Shown here: positions 12,759 to 23,604 of the stretch, one piece after another
How positions within the stretch are numbered: position 1 is the first letter of the stretch
Layout of the letters: the number at the start of each line of letters is the position of its first letter
Assembly (NCBI GenBank): GCA_028532985.1
Contig: JANCIK010000010.1
Location: 1,426,001 to 1,490,000 of the forward strand
Reading direction: 5' to 3'
DNA from: Stropharia rugosoannulata
Taxonomy: Eukaryota; Basidiomycota; Agaricomycetes; Agaricales; Strophariaceae
Length of the DNA stretch: 64,000 nucleotides
Notes under the pieces: model-generated
The model's input: only the letters and a program-made list of their open reading frames with translations
Database searches by the model: none
What the model was told of the DNA's origin: nothing
Made by a program: the position numbers and the translations under genes

Positions 12759-13668
12759 TATATTTCCTTTCTTTCTGATTCTCTTGCTACTGTCGTAAAT
12801 GAGTAATTCATATGTATTCAATCAAGCGATCGATCCTGAAGCAGAATGGCGGTGTATTTGAGGTAGAGTTGGGTTCTGACTCTAATAGTGAGATTGGGTT
12901 GTGGGTTGCAAGTACCGTTGTAACATTATTATAACAGACTTTCAAAACACACAGTCCACGAATAACTAAAAGATATGTTCTGATTTGTGATACTTCCTAT
13001 GCTGGCAATTTATCATATCTATTGGGCGCTTAACTTCCAGTGGCATGTGGAGTATGCATTTAGTGAACTTTCAAGCGGTGAAATAGAAATCATATTCCAA
13101 CCGACATTCCTCAGGTTGTGGCACTTCTAGGGTGTCACACAACTAGCGAAGGAAGAACTAAGTAAGTATAAATGATTAAGATAAAGGCGAGCGGCCCGCG
13201 ACGTGAAGGTAAAATTCAGTTCCGAGATATGTATGTAAAGTGTGGACGTATGCAGTCGTTAAATAAGAAACAGAAATGACAGTGTCCAAAAATGTTATAC
13301 ACGGCGTACTTCAATGCTGGTAATGGTAATGGTAACGACTAATGGAAATGGTCGAACCCAGGGAAGAATAAACGGGGACGATGAGAATGGGTAAGGTAAA
13401 AGGTGAAGTAGAAGGAACGTTTGGGTAAAATTCCTAGAATATAGAGAAAGAAAAAGATAGATAAACAGCGGTGTACAATGCTTTTTGCGGGGAGCAGTGA
13501 ACTGAGGCGGACCCACGAGGCAAAGGGGAAGAAGACTAACGAATTTCAGACCGCCGTCATACCCGTGGTCCCTAACGGCGAACGACTGCGCGCACTCTGG
13601 CCAGACCATCTCCCGAGTCGTCACGATTTTGACATTCTTCAACTCTCGCCATCAGTGCATAAGGTCCT
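12759..13668. other. Intergenic between NLR and Ser/Thr-rich protein gene
   Basis: 3' flanks of two convergent genes. A purine-rich plus strand around 13320-13480 gives spurious frames on both strands. No supported gene. Confidence 0.5.
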
Positions 13669-15815
13669 TCATTGTCGCTGCTCATTGTCCGGTCGCAGAC
13701 TGTCATACGTGGGCGGTATCTCCGGTAGATGCGCAGGGTCCTCCTCCTCCTCGCGGCCCTTCCCCACAGGTACCCGCCCACCGTCCTGGTGAACCACCAC
13801 CCCAGAATTGGCAGTGGGCATCCCTGGGCGAGGCTCCGGCATGGACATGCCCGCCCCGCTCCCCTCACCCGCTTGCTGTCCGGCCCACGGACCCGGCCCA
13901 TACTGCAGATATGCCTGGCGCTGCTCATCCGGGTTCGTCACATGTGGTTGTGAGCCCGCACGCGAGCCGAATGCCTCCATCTCCTTCGCGCTACGCCTAT
14001 TGTAGGCAGCCATGCTCCCCACTCCTCCCGCAGCGGCAGCAACGCCCGCGGCGCCTAGTGAAGCAGCACCGGGACCGTACCCGGATGAAGAATGCTCCGA
14101 GCCCGAACCGCCATAGGGGGCTGCACTAGCAGGGTAGTATCCGCCCTCGCTGCTCATGATGGGGGATTGAGGCATACCACCCTCCGAAGACGCAGTTGTC
14201 CCACCTGGGTAGTACGTTGATGACGCCGTCCCCGGATAATACGACGAATGGCTCGTGCCGTTGCCGGTGTACGTGGAGCCGCCTGCGCCCGCTCCGAGTG
14301 CAGCACCAGCCATGAGAGGGACGTTCGAGGTGTGCGACATCTGCGTAGGCGGCAGGGAGGGTGTGTATGAATATGGCGAAATGATCCCACCGCCTTCAGC
14401 ACCGGTTGCAAGGCGTCCACCGACGCCGTCATCTTCCTCGACATCCATTTGCGGGAGCGTGGCGTTCACCCGCGATGGATCGAAGTTGCCATCAAAGTCA
14501 TCCTTATGGCTCCGTTGTCGACGAAGAAGGAACCATACCAAGGCGGCCAGTATGATTGCACCGGCAACACCTAAAGCAGCATAAAGATTACGTTCAGCAT
14601 AAACGTCACGGTGGCGTACCTCCGACAACCCCTCCAACAATCGCGCCTGTATTTGTCTTTGAGGTCGAAGTGTGATTACTTTGAGGAATCGTGGGCGTTA
14701 CCGCCGTGCCAGGGGGAAGTACAGTGGTGACGGAAACAACAGTTGTGATCGTTTGGCCATTAGAAGTGAAGCTGTAAGGAAAGTAATTAGGATCACAGAG
14801 CAGAGCTGAGAGAGGACGAAATAATGAAAGGTGAAAACATTCGAAAAAGGATCTAGCGGAGGATCGCCGAATCTTTGCCGTGTACTTGACACAAGTAGCA
14901 TGAGACAGTCCGTGGACGTCGTGTGCAAAGATCCTCGGGGAGACCTGTTTCCGACCATCACAGATAAAGATCATCGCACACTACTTGAATAGACCCAAGC
15001 AAAGAGCCTAGTCAGTCTCCCACACGAAAGTTAACTAGGGTATTCCGCAGCAGACAATCGGATCGATAAAAATGAAATGTTAGGACACAATACCAGCCAC
15101 GCAAGGCGAGGGGGCGATGGCTGCTCGATTGTGATCCCATTTCGCGAGTTCTCATCTTCATAGAATTGACTGACGTTCCATGGGTGATAAAATGGCCGGA
15201 AGCTAATTCCCGTGCATATTCCATCGGCGAGGTGTAAAAGACACATTGGGCTGAAGCAAAGCTGGGGCTCGGCTGGATTCCCTTGAGCAGAGCTATACCA
15301 AGAAATTCTGCGCCAGCATTGAAATGCCAGAATAATAGTGTTTGCAAGAGATGGTGTCGCGAAAATCGAAAGATCAAAATAGAGAATGGAGTAACTCACA
15401 AGGAAGTGGATGACCCAATACTCGTCGACGATGTGCTTAGGGTTGTTGGGGTCGCTGTCGAGGACGAAGAACTTGAAGATGATGTGGTAGTCGAACTTGA
15501 GGACGTCGACGTGTTCGAAGTAGAAGAAGAACTGGTACTAGTGTTCGTACTGGTTGAAGTGCTGGTATCACTCGTTGAGGTGCTCGTGTCGGTGCTGGTA
15601 GACGTAGAGGTAGAGGTCGTACTGGAGCTCGTGTCGGTGCTGGTACCAGTGGATGTCGGTGGAGTTGGTGTCGGAGCTGGCGTCGCTGGAGTAGTACGGT
15701 CAGCAGTGGCGCTCGTACGAAGGGTCAGAGAACTAGTGGATGAACCAGTAGGAGGTACCAGCGGCGAACCTGGGGTGCCAGATTCGCCCGTCTCCGAAGT
15801 CGAGTTCGTCGACAT
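13669..15815 (-). CDS. Ser/Thr-rich single-pass (Mid2-like) membrane protein
   Basis: Three exons (15815-15400, 14771-14620, 14570-13669) give 489 aa. Residues 1-139 are almost pure Ser/Thr with short Thr-Ser repeats, presumably O-mannosylated. A TSNGQTITTVVSVTTV block and an AIVGGVVGG motif then lead into one TM helix (GVAGAIILAALVWFLL, about 191-206) with a basic stop RRQR. The cytoplasmic tail (about 280 aa) is low-complexity (Gly/Ala/Ser/Tyr) and ends in PPTYDSLRPDNEQRQ, which contains a PPTY sequence. This is the layout of agaricomycete wall-stress-sensor-like proteins. The first intron (about 630 nt) is long for this genome and no N-terminal signal peptide is visible, so an additional upstream or intervening exon may be missing. 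Confidence 0.7.
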
Positions 15816-16689
15816 TCAGAAAGATAATAAAGGAGGAGGCAAAGACGTCAGGATGCCGATAACGTGGGGTGGAGCAGAAAAGAACGTCGAGTGCGTGCAG
15901 GCTGCGGCATGCTTTTTTTGTCCACGGCATATGCAAACCCGGCCAGCTCGTCCCTTCATAATGCAGGCCATTTTTGTCCAAAGTAAACCGGGTCCTTGAT
16001 CATCCAGCCACATTATCCACCAATAAGCATCGCGAGTCATCCGTCCGACGCGATCTCCAGCCTGGCTTGGCCAACCAGCGGAAGCTTCCGCTCATGAACG
16101 CATTTAAACGCATATATGCACCATATATGCACGGCTAGGCCTCATTCGGCTCATAACAATGAGGAAGAAGACTCACGAAGCGGTGATACTGAGCTCATGG
16201 TGACGCCGTCAGGGAAGGGTATAAGATGGTGGTTGGAATGAAAGAAGGAGATGACCCCAGACCCCCGCCACGGGCATGCTAAGTCCCTGCTAACTCCTTA
16301 TTTGCCATTATTCATTAATTAATGCTCCACTAGCCGGCGTTCATTCGTGTACTCCGGATCAATTATCACCACCCCGTCCTTGCTCCGCTCCAACTCCGCT
16401 CCTCCACAAAGTTCACTAAATTGACAGAAACTGCCATCAGAGTCATGTTTTACTACATAGAGTGAGGAAGAGTATACGTAGCAAATATGTAGCCACATTT
16501 TCTCAGGGGATGGGCATGTGTGTAAATTGATACGATGGGCCTGGCTGTACATAGTCGACAGCTGTCCGTGGTGTGTAGCATGAGCAAAGGTCACTGAAAA
16601 TTAGACAATGAGAGAATAGTAAACGTATACCAACAACCCCAAGCGTCGACGAGCCGCAATAGAAGATGTGCATGTGAATTGTCGACGCG
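15816..16689. other. Promoter region of Ser/Thr-rich gene, otherwise empty
   Basis: Contains AT-rich ATATATGCAC-type repeats near 16110-16130 and no supported coding frame. A frame at 16319-16594 (minus) has no recognisable domain. Confidence 0.4.
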
Positions 16690-17500
16690 CAGGTCAAGCT
16701 TGGGTCGGACTGTCAATGGACAAAGACATTGTCAACAGGCTATCCGGCGTGTTCCGAAGTCGAGGTGAAAATTCACACATTGTCCCCACACCCTTCACAA
16801 CTGCCTTTCGCATACACCATTCGCAACGATTGTAAGGGAGATTTAACCTGCAACGAGGTACAAAGCTTGAAATTACCTTGTTCTCCATCTGTAATGTAGA
16901 ATTAAGGCAATAGCCAAACCAAAATCAAAATAACATGGACATGCCACTCGGCTTAAACATTGTGTGACGGTGCAAGAGTTTGAAGCTTGAAGCTTGAAGC
17001 TTGACCGCTCAAAGACTCACCCAGATGTCGAAGTAACAAAGCGCCCTAATTCAATGTCCCATTAACCTCCACAATGCTGCGTCTAAATTCGCCGAATCGC
17101 GTAAGAATGGAATAATTATAGCAACAAAGTTGTAACAAAGTCCTTGAGTCGATATCACAAGTCAAGGGAATTTTATTTGTCAGACCAGAAATTTGCCAGA
17201 GCACCGTAAGTTTCTATCCGTAAATATAGCACGGGATTCATGTATAAAAAAACCGCATACACCACGCACATTATAACCCATTCACCCACCTTAAATAACT
17301 CTTGAGTACATTCACTCTCGAGTCTCAGCCTCACACCCAATTATCCAACAACAATTTCAATCTTACACCACCATGCCTAGGCCTTGTCCCGTCTGGAATG
17401 GCTTCCCGCCGCTATGACGTTCAATGTCAGGAAACACATTATAATTACCACCGTATGTCCAAGTAATATTGTTACAATAACTTCTTCTAATAACCTACAA
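16690..17500 (+). repeat. Inverted duplication, copy C+
   Basis: By eye this block aligns in reverse orientation with 23605-24310. Shared landmarks include a CCGAAGTCGAGGTG-type segment at the left, an ACCACGCACATTATAACCC promoter-like stretch, CCAATTATCCAACAACAATT, ATGCCTAGG and AATGTCAGGAAACACATTAT. It ends inside the first part of the decayed deoxyribosyltransferase-like gene, so a promoter plus gene start was duplicated. It also contains three tandem copies of GAAGCTTGA at about 16979-17005. Confidence 0.7.
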
Positions 17501-17640
17501 ATTTGAAATATGCCAATGTGCAGACCGTGTGCAAGCGGTTGAACATTCCGTTTTTTGATACTCGGGAGTAGCTGGAAGAGGCTATCAAGAACCAGACACT
17601 CTGTCAGCGAGACCAGGAACGTCCGTTAAAATACGCATTC
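17373..17640 (+). pseudogene. Decayed nucleoside 2-deoxyribosyltransferase-like gene
   Basis: The sequence at 17521-17600 matches the 3' third of the intact gene at 26959-27618: VCKRLNIPFFDTRE corresponds to VCERLGVPFFDTRE, and LEEAIK follows in both. A TAG stop replaces the second Glu codon of the ...TREELEEAI stretch, interrupting the frame. The 5' part retains an ATGCCTAGG start-like context and a GTATGT...CAG pseudo-intron, but the central catalytic region is missing. It is a truncated, stop-containing relic. Its upstream sequence is shared with the inverted copy at 23.6-24.3 kb. Confidence 0.7.
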
Positions 17641-18239
17641 ACCACCTCTCCATGCGTGCCGCCAACGATGAGAAAGCTGGTCCCAAGGAAAAGACCCCTT
17701 ACGCATCAAGTAAGCCAGTTGATTAAGAAGATGTACCACTCTCTCTGATGCTTCCAAAGAGGTTGATCCCCATTATGTGTCATGGGTCTGTACGAGGGGT
17801 GCACAGACACGAAAGAGTACTATGGACGGGAGGAGAAGCTGGGATGAGCCGACGCAGAAAAGTAGCTTTACTCGGCATATTGTGGACCATCATTCCGGTG
17901 TTGGTTGTAAGTGACGCCAGTGCGAAAATTATTCTCGCGTCCCGACATGCACCCGCTATCAGTCAGAGAATGTGTCTTTAACGAGGAGATATGTTTAAAA
18001 CACAGAGTATACTTATTGATTACTTATTCTACTCTACCATCATTGTTTATTTCCAATTTATTTCTTCTTTTAAGTAGGGCCTTGATTATGCTGAAGTTCG
18101 ACCAATTGAGGCACCGGTTACATAGTATGTCTTATAGATGGATATTTGTATATTTCTATCAATTTCTTGACAATAATTACAATACATGTAGGTCAATATG
18201 CACGAGGTAAGCGAGGACGAGGACAAAAAGAAGCAAGGG
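17641..18239. other. Gap with an unassigned coding-like fragment
   Basis: Between two pseudogenes. On the plus strand, 17749-17915 reads as a fairly protein-like stretch (SKEVDPHYVSWVCTRGAQ, then SFTRHIVDHHSGVGC), ending at a stop or possible donor. I do not recognise it. The rest (17980-18200) is AT-rich and non-coding. Confidence 0.35.
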
Positions 18240-18960
18240 ACTGCCGAGGCAGGGCCAAACAGCCTAAAACTTAGAGTTGTGGACCATGGTGTATAATTCC
18301 TCCCGAAGTTGACCCATAACGAAGGTACCAAAGACCAGTGCGGCGAGCCAAGTTCTAACATGACAGGGGGTTCACCAGAGACACTTGAGTTCGCCCTATT
18401 TGATATAGCATCCGTGTGGGCGGTGGTGTTGAGGGTTGGATCCCATATGAAAGTTAGGTTGGTTCCGTATTCCGTCTGCAGGGCATGGCCCGAATGTTTC
18501 TGTGTATTGTCTTTCGGGAGACCTGGCAATGTCGCGTTTAGAAGCCAGGCAAGTTGAAAGAATAGTTTTCTTGTAACAGAATCTCCAATGAACTCGATGT
18601 TTTTTTTGTTTGGAAGCAAGAGAATGCCTCTTTCTCGGTATAACCGTGCAGCATACATCCTGATGTTGGAGGGAGAAGAGACAGAAACAGGTCAGTATAT
18701 CCATAGTCGTAAGCGAGAGCACCTTCTACGCACCTTCAGGTTGCCAATTCAAGCGCGTTGAATCCAGCCAACTTCCCTCGTTCAGTAGCGCCTGGCAATG
18801 AGTAGAGTCTGACCATCCTGTGGTACTATTTTAGGCGACATTTTTGATATCACGGGAATCGTGCCGCTCACCTCCAAATAAAAGACGGATCAGTCAAGCG
18901 ATAAAAGTGAGCGCTAGTGAACTTCCTCCTAAAAGTGGCCACGCCGGATTCAGCGTAGAT
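18240..18960 (-). pseudogene. Cas1p/CASD1-like acyltransferase remnant (N-terminal PC-esterase part)
   Basis: Pieces of a fungal Cas1p-like protein follow in order on the minus strand: a hydrophobic first exon (LNPAWPLLGGSSLALTFIA), WSDSTHCQALLNEGSWLDST, NWQPEG, CMLHGYTEKEAFSCFQ, NIEFIGDSVTRKLFFQLAWL with the GDS esterase motif, and finally GLWYLRYGSTSGGI. Lesions are visible: an apparent in-frame TGA after the first TM segment, a frameshift at an eight-base A tract (plus-strand T run, about 18600-18607) just before the GDS block, and a second frameshift near 18335-18350. The entire multi-TM acyltransferase half is missing. Intact homologues O-acetylate polysaccharide or glycan chains in the Golgi. 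This copy cannot. Confidence 0.8.
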
Positions 18961-19229
18961 TTGACGAGGAACATCGACGTCGTCACAACAATGTATGGTG
19001 GTTCAGATGATGTCAGAGACTGTAGGGGAAGTGATGTGGATTTACAGGGCTGTGATTGTGATGTAGAAACTTGTCGGCTGCAAGTACTTACTTGCTCCGG
19101 ATAAGTGCTGATCCTTTTACCATTGCCCGTTATTTGTCCCTCGCCTCCTACGTCTATCAAAGTCCTTGCCTATTTCCGATACATTGCCTGTGAATTCTTC
19201 ACCCTTCGTTTAGCAGTCATAAATATAGG
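18961..19229. other. Short gap
   Basis: Between the Cas1p-like relic and the conserved hypothetical gene. The minus strand has an open frame reaching from the relic (LVKSTLNPAW) upstream but no clear start. Confidence 0.3.
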
Positions 19230-20130
19230 TCATATGCCTACAACTACTTTAAATACTTCATAGCACTTCAGGATTTCACGCCTGTTGTCTAAAGGCTTCA
19301 TACCTTCACTACGCCGGCGGGCAGGGCGAGGAACGGGCGGATAACAATAGGTCACGCGGGTTTCCTCTGGAGGATAGGTGCCGTAACGAATATGAGTGGA
19401 CAGAGATGCGGTGACGGGAATTTTGAAGAACGTGGGAGACGTGCCAACCATAACGATGCCGGGAATGACCTAAAAGGAAAACAATCCATTAGAAAGGCTC
19501 AAGAAACGCACAAAACGACTCACTCTTTCCGCCAGAGGCGGGAGTCCTATTGCTTCCCTTTGTGCGTTATTCTCGTTAAAGGCAGCGACGGCTTCTGCTA
19601 CAAGCTGAGCTCGTGCGCTGGTCGGCTCCATGTTCTCCAACCTTTTTTCCTTTTGGACGAGGAGAAGGATATCATTCTGAGATCTATCAATGATACAGAC
19701 ATCGGTGTTTGCGTGCCTGGCTTCGCCGCAAATAAGTAGCCGGAGGTCCATTCGCGTGCGTGCCACTCGTTCTCGACGAACATAACCCATGACCTTGAAA
19801 AGTTCGACGGCAAAATCATCCACAGCGGGTTCACCCAATTCGGCAATCATAGCGAGATCGAGGTAAGTAATCAACTCTGCGTGGCAATCCTGTTGCATAG
19901 CGCCGGCGTCAAGGTTGGTTAGTAGTTCTGGGTCAACCGAGGGTTGTGGCAAATCCTGTGAGATGTAAAGGCTGTAAGTCTTTCTGAAGGCGTTAGGAGG
20001 GCTTATTCTCTACTACCTGTACTCCAAAGAAAGGAAGTGCATCCACCTGATTGAGGCTGATGTGATATGAGTCCAGGTCATTAAGAGTCCAGTCGCTGCC
20101 GGACTTGGCGGAGCGAATGAGGTTAGCCAT
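19230..20130 (-). CDS. Conserved agaricomycete hypothetical, possible PD-(D/E)XK-like core
   Basis: Three exons (20130-20017, 19955-19524, 19469-19230) give 261 aa. I recognise it as a protein type common in agaricomycetes without an assigned function. A central alpha/beta region contains DDFAVELFKVMGYV, then RLLICGEARHANTDVCIID, NDILLLVQKEKRLE and a following helix AQLVAEAVAAFNENNAQR. The spacing (acidic strand, Asp-Val-Cys strand, then hydrophobic strand ending in a charged pair plus Lys) resembles the PD-(D/E)XK nuclease fold. In the relatives I recall, the last strand reads Q-E-D-K; here it is Q-K-E-K, so a catalytic acid may be lost. No signal peptide or TM. The start gives a clean first exon and an in-phase GTAGTA/CACAG intron. 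Confidence 0.75.
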
Positions 20131-20195
20131 GATGGTGGTTTTAAGCTTAAGCACTGTTTCCCAATTTGGCCTTGAGCCATCAGCAAAAATTGATG

Positions 20196-22030
20196 ACGGC
20201 GACAGACTTTGCGCCTCGGCTTCGGGACATGCCGGTTTGCCGCACTGCGTCTTGACTCACGTTTTTGTCCTTGACCTGCGTGTCGACAACTACTTTAACA
20301 TCTTCTGCTGCGACTTGTCAAGCCCCGAATTCAATTGTGCGCCGGGTGGAAATGTGCGACATGGAAACGACGACTATGTGGCATATACCGGGAAGCTTAT
20401 GATATACGATGTTCTCAATTCGGGTCGTTCATAGCTCGTGGTGGTATGTGTATGTTGCCATTCTCTAATTCAGTGACATTCCCGCTCATGCTGCACTCTG
20501 CGGACAGCTGCCACACACGCCATTCCCGGGACCAACGATTGTTCTTTCCCCAGGCTGTGCACTAGGCTGACTCGTCAGTGTCGTTTGCCCGTAATCATCA
20601 TAGTACTTCGACCTTCTATGTTGGCTAGTCTCACAATCCGTGGTACAATCTACGTCGACTTGCCTTGTTCCCGTCCCCGTCTCCGTCTCCCAAGCACGAC
20701 CATTCTGTCCCATACACGACCTCCTATCCCGATGCGGTATATGGGTCGCCCCTCTTCGATACACGGCCATGTCCTCTTTTGGCTCCCTTCAAGTCTTGTT
20801 TGTTGCTGAAGTTGTATACTAGTAAAGTCGCCCTCCTTGCGTCTGCGGACGGTTTCGCCTCGTGTGATCGTTACTGCACTTGCCTGCGTTGTGTTTCGGA
20901 GACCTGCACCCCTGTCTTTCCAGTCGCTTAGTCCTCATATCCGCCGTGTCAGCGTCTGCAGCATGTGTCTATACGGGGTCGGGCTGCCCAGCCTATCGGG
21001 TTATAAAATGCTCGCACACATAGGTATGCATGCCCCCTTATCCTGGCTGTGTATGTATATGTTCTTAAGAAGCTTTTCTTTTCACCATCTTCTCTTCATG
21101 GTTCATGCATACTTGGCCATTTTTTCTGTCTGTCTATGTATTACCATACGTAATACATATGTAACAACATCCCCATGCTATGTTGACTAAGTAAGCAACT
21201 TATTAGCTATGTAGCGCTCAAGGCGATCCCGCAGGTTTTCTTCTGTCTGTAAACTAGTTCTCCGAGTCCTGGTCCCCATTTGCTCTCAGGCCGCAGGATC
21301 AAAGCGTTACATGAGATCGCTTCTTTAAATATGTATATTCCGGGGACACACAAACGTCGACATCATGATGCATTTCTCCCTTCCGCGTTCTTTATCCGCT
21401 TGCGGTTTCTCCATATGTAGCACATTGAATACACTTGAGGCTTGAGTCTTGAGTCTTGACCCCGCATCAATTTGGAATACATAGCTATCATAGCGAATGT
21501 AGCACCTGTTGCAGTGGTTTAGTCGTCATGCATCGGCGCAACCAGTGAGACAATCGGTGGTCGGGAGTCAGTGTGACCAGATAAATAATAGTTTATACTA
21601 TAGCAAGTTGGCCACTCGTTGTAGAAAAGGTCAGACACACGCGCGTATCTGCACACAGAGTCATCACCATGTTTTTCTGGTACAATGCAATGAGATGAGG
21701 ACATATCACTACAGGCCCGCGCGGGTCTCGAATAACAAAGGCATTTTCCAGATAATGGTCAAGAGGCATAGGCATGCACGGCGCTATCGATCCTAGTTTG
21801 AAATTTGCAGAGGCCACTAATTTAAATCCGAGGGACCAGAGTCATGCGATACCGTGTCAATGGCATTTCTGCCCTGTGGTCACCTTTATGGTTTGGTCCG
21901 CACTTTTTTATATGCAAGTCTGAGTCCACTGTGCTCGATGCCGCGTGACAAGTGCAAGGTATTCGGTGCTTTTGCTTGTATGGCGTACATAGATAGATAG
22001 ATAGCTGTGCTCTGACCAGTCTTTGGCCCG
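20196..22030 (+). repeat. Direct segmental duplication, copy A
   Basis: By eye this aligns collinearly with 24268-26698. Shared landmarks: CCTCGGCTTCG-GACATGCCGG, GAATTCAATTGTGCG, GTCTATACGGGGTC, TATCCTGGCTGTGTA, TAGCGCTCAAGGCGATCCC, TATTCCGGGGACACAC, TTGAGTCTTGACCCCGCATCA, GCAAGTTGGCCAC, AATTTAAATCCGAGGGACCAG and CTGTGCTCTGACCAGTCTTTGG. Copy A carries about 0.47 kb (20465-20935) that is absent from copy B at that point. No intact ORF spans it, and I saw no terminal repeats or transposase, so its class is unknown. Confidence 0.75.
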
Positions 22031-23604
22031 GGACAATGCGACGGTCAACCGCGCTGCAGACACGAAGTTGAGTCTCAGGGAGATTGTGGCTTGTTTGTGC
22101 AGTGAACGATTCGGATTCAGGTTGTATATTATATCCTGTACTGTACTACAAGAAAGTCAAAGGAGATGTACTGTGAGATGATAGCATAGATAAATAGATG
22201 GATATGGATAGATACACTAAATAGTAGTGTATAGCGTAATATTATTTCACTGCAACCATCAGGAAGTTGTCCGTTTAGTTTTTTGCCATTTCTCAACCCC
22301 CAAAACGGAATAAAACCCAATAAAACAACCAAAACAGGATACATGAACACCTATGTTCATCAGGAAAATGACTTTTGTCCCCAGGGGCTTTGTATCTCCC
22401 TGGCACTGCCTTAGAGACCCTAAGGCAGCCAGGGCATGCAAAGCAGCCAGGGCCCTTAGGTACACTCAGGGCAAGGTCCCTCTGCAAACAACCAGGTACA
22501 ACTTTCCCAAGGCAATCCAGGGCAGCTCAAGGCATCCTAGGATCCACCAGATGTGCCTTGTATCATTCAAAGGTGTTTGAATATAACGCCATTTAACAAG
22601 TACTATTCAAACTTATTATACAAAACTAGTTATATATTGACTCTAACTAGACTAGATAATAAAGTATTCATGTAGATACATATTATACAACACAGTGATA
22701 GGGCGCTTATGAAGATGATAATTCTGCTTGGAATAACACGTTCAAGGGCTCGTTAGAAAGCTTGAATTGACGCGGAGACGCTCCAAAAAACCGCAAGGCA
22801 ATTGAAAAAGTTGTTCTGGAATTAGAGCAAAATTAGTCCAAGATAAGAAGATGGAGGAGGACATAGTTACTCACAGACATCCAGAAGTCCCACAATTTGT
22901 GTAATAGACGAGTTCAAACCCTACATAAATGGTGAATAAACATGCCAAGTTGCGAAAGCCTTTGTTGAAAATTGAAGGAAGGAGATGATATTCAACTCTG
23001 CAGCAGTAGCCATATGGTCATTAGGGAGGTCGGATATTGAGGGCCTATCGGCCGCCGAAACCTGGACGATTAGTCTATAACTATCTGTAGTAAAAGACTC
23101 TAAAAAGAATTAGGTAAAAATACGAACAGGAACCCAAGATATGAAGTACTTTACCTGGGGGAGGGAGGAGGAGGAGGAGCACATGGGTGATTTCGGGTTA
23201 CAAGCAACGATATGAAGCGTTTGAGGGCTCGTTGGAAAGCTACAGTCAAGGTGAGTTCATCATAGAAAGAATTAAGGAGATTGGAGACGAACCTATGTCA
23301 GAATCAAAGAAATACCTCAAAACTCCGAAGTTGGACAACAACTTGAGGTGCAGGACGCTTGGTTGCTCCATAAATCAAGCTGTTGCAGGGGCAGGTACCT
23401 AATGTAGTCTAGTAAGTTTTCCCAAAGTTTGAAGCACTCAGGACAGCTAGAAGCGCACCTATGAATTAATCTGTCCCACCTAGGGGAAGGAGGACACCCA
23501 GATTGAGATCGCCTTTAAACTCGCTAAATCGCACAATTAATGGTACTGTTGGATAAGTATTAATGAGACAAATTAGGAAATGCAATAATCCCATTCCATT
23601 CTTA
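22031..23604. other. AT-rich spacer with CCAGGG-rich patch, no gene
   Basis: Between the duplicated blocks. 22380-22560 is dense in CAGCCAGGGC/CCCTGG words and has a perfect 9-bp hairpin (22406-22414 with 22420-22428, 5-nt loop). A GAGGGCTCGTTGGAAAGC-type word occurs at about 23222 and, slightly diverged, at about 22744. No supported coding sequence; a 71-codon frame at 23187-23402 is unrecognised. Confidence 0.45.

Noticed and set aside
13629..14129. Plus-strand Pro/Arg-rich frame opposite the cytoplasmic tail of the Ser/Thr-rich protein
   Set aside because: Complement of a Gly/Ala/Ser/Tyr-rich coding tail. The minus-strand reading continues in frame through the TM helix.
15283..15999. Long plus-strand frame rich in Val/Glu/Leu opposite the Ser/Thr-rich gene
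   Set aside because: It is the complement of Ser/Thr codon repeats in a recognisable membrane protein. Repetitive VEVEVVLELV composition is an antisense artefact.
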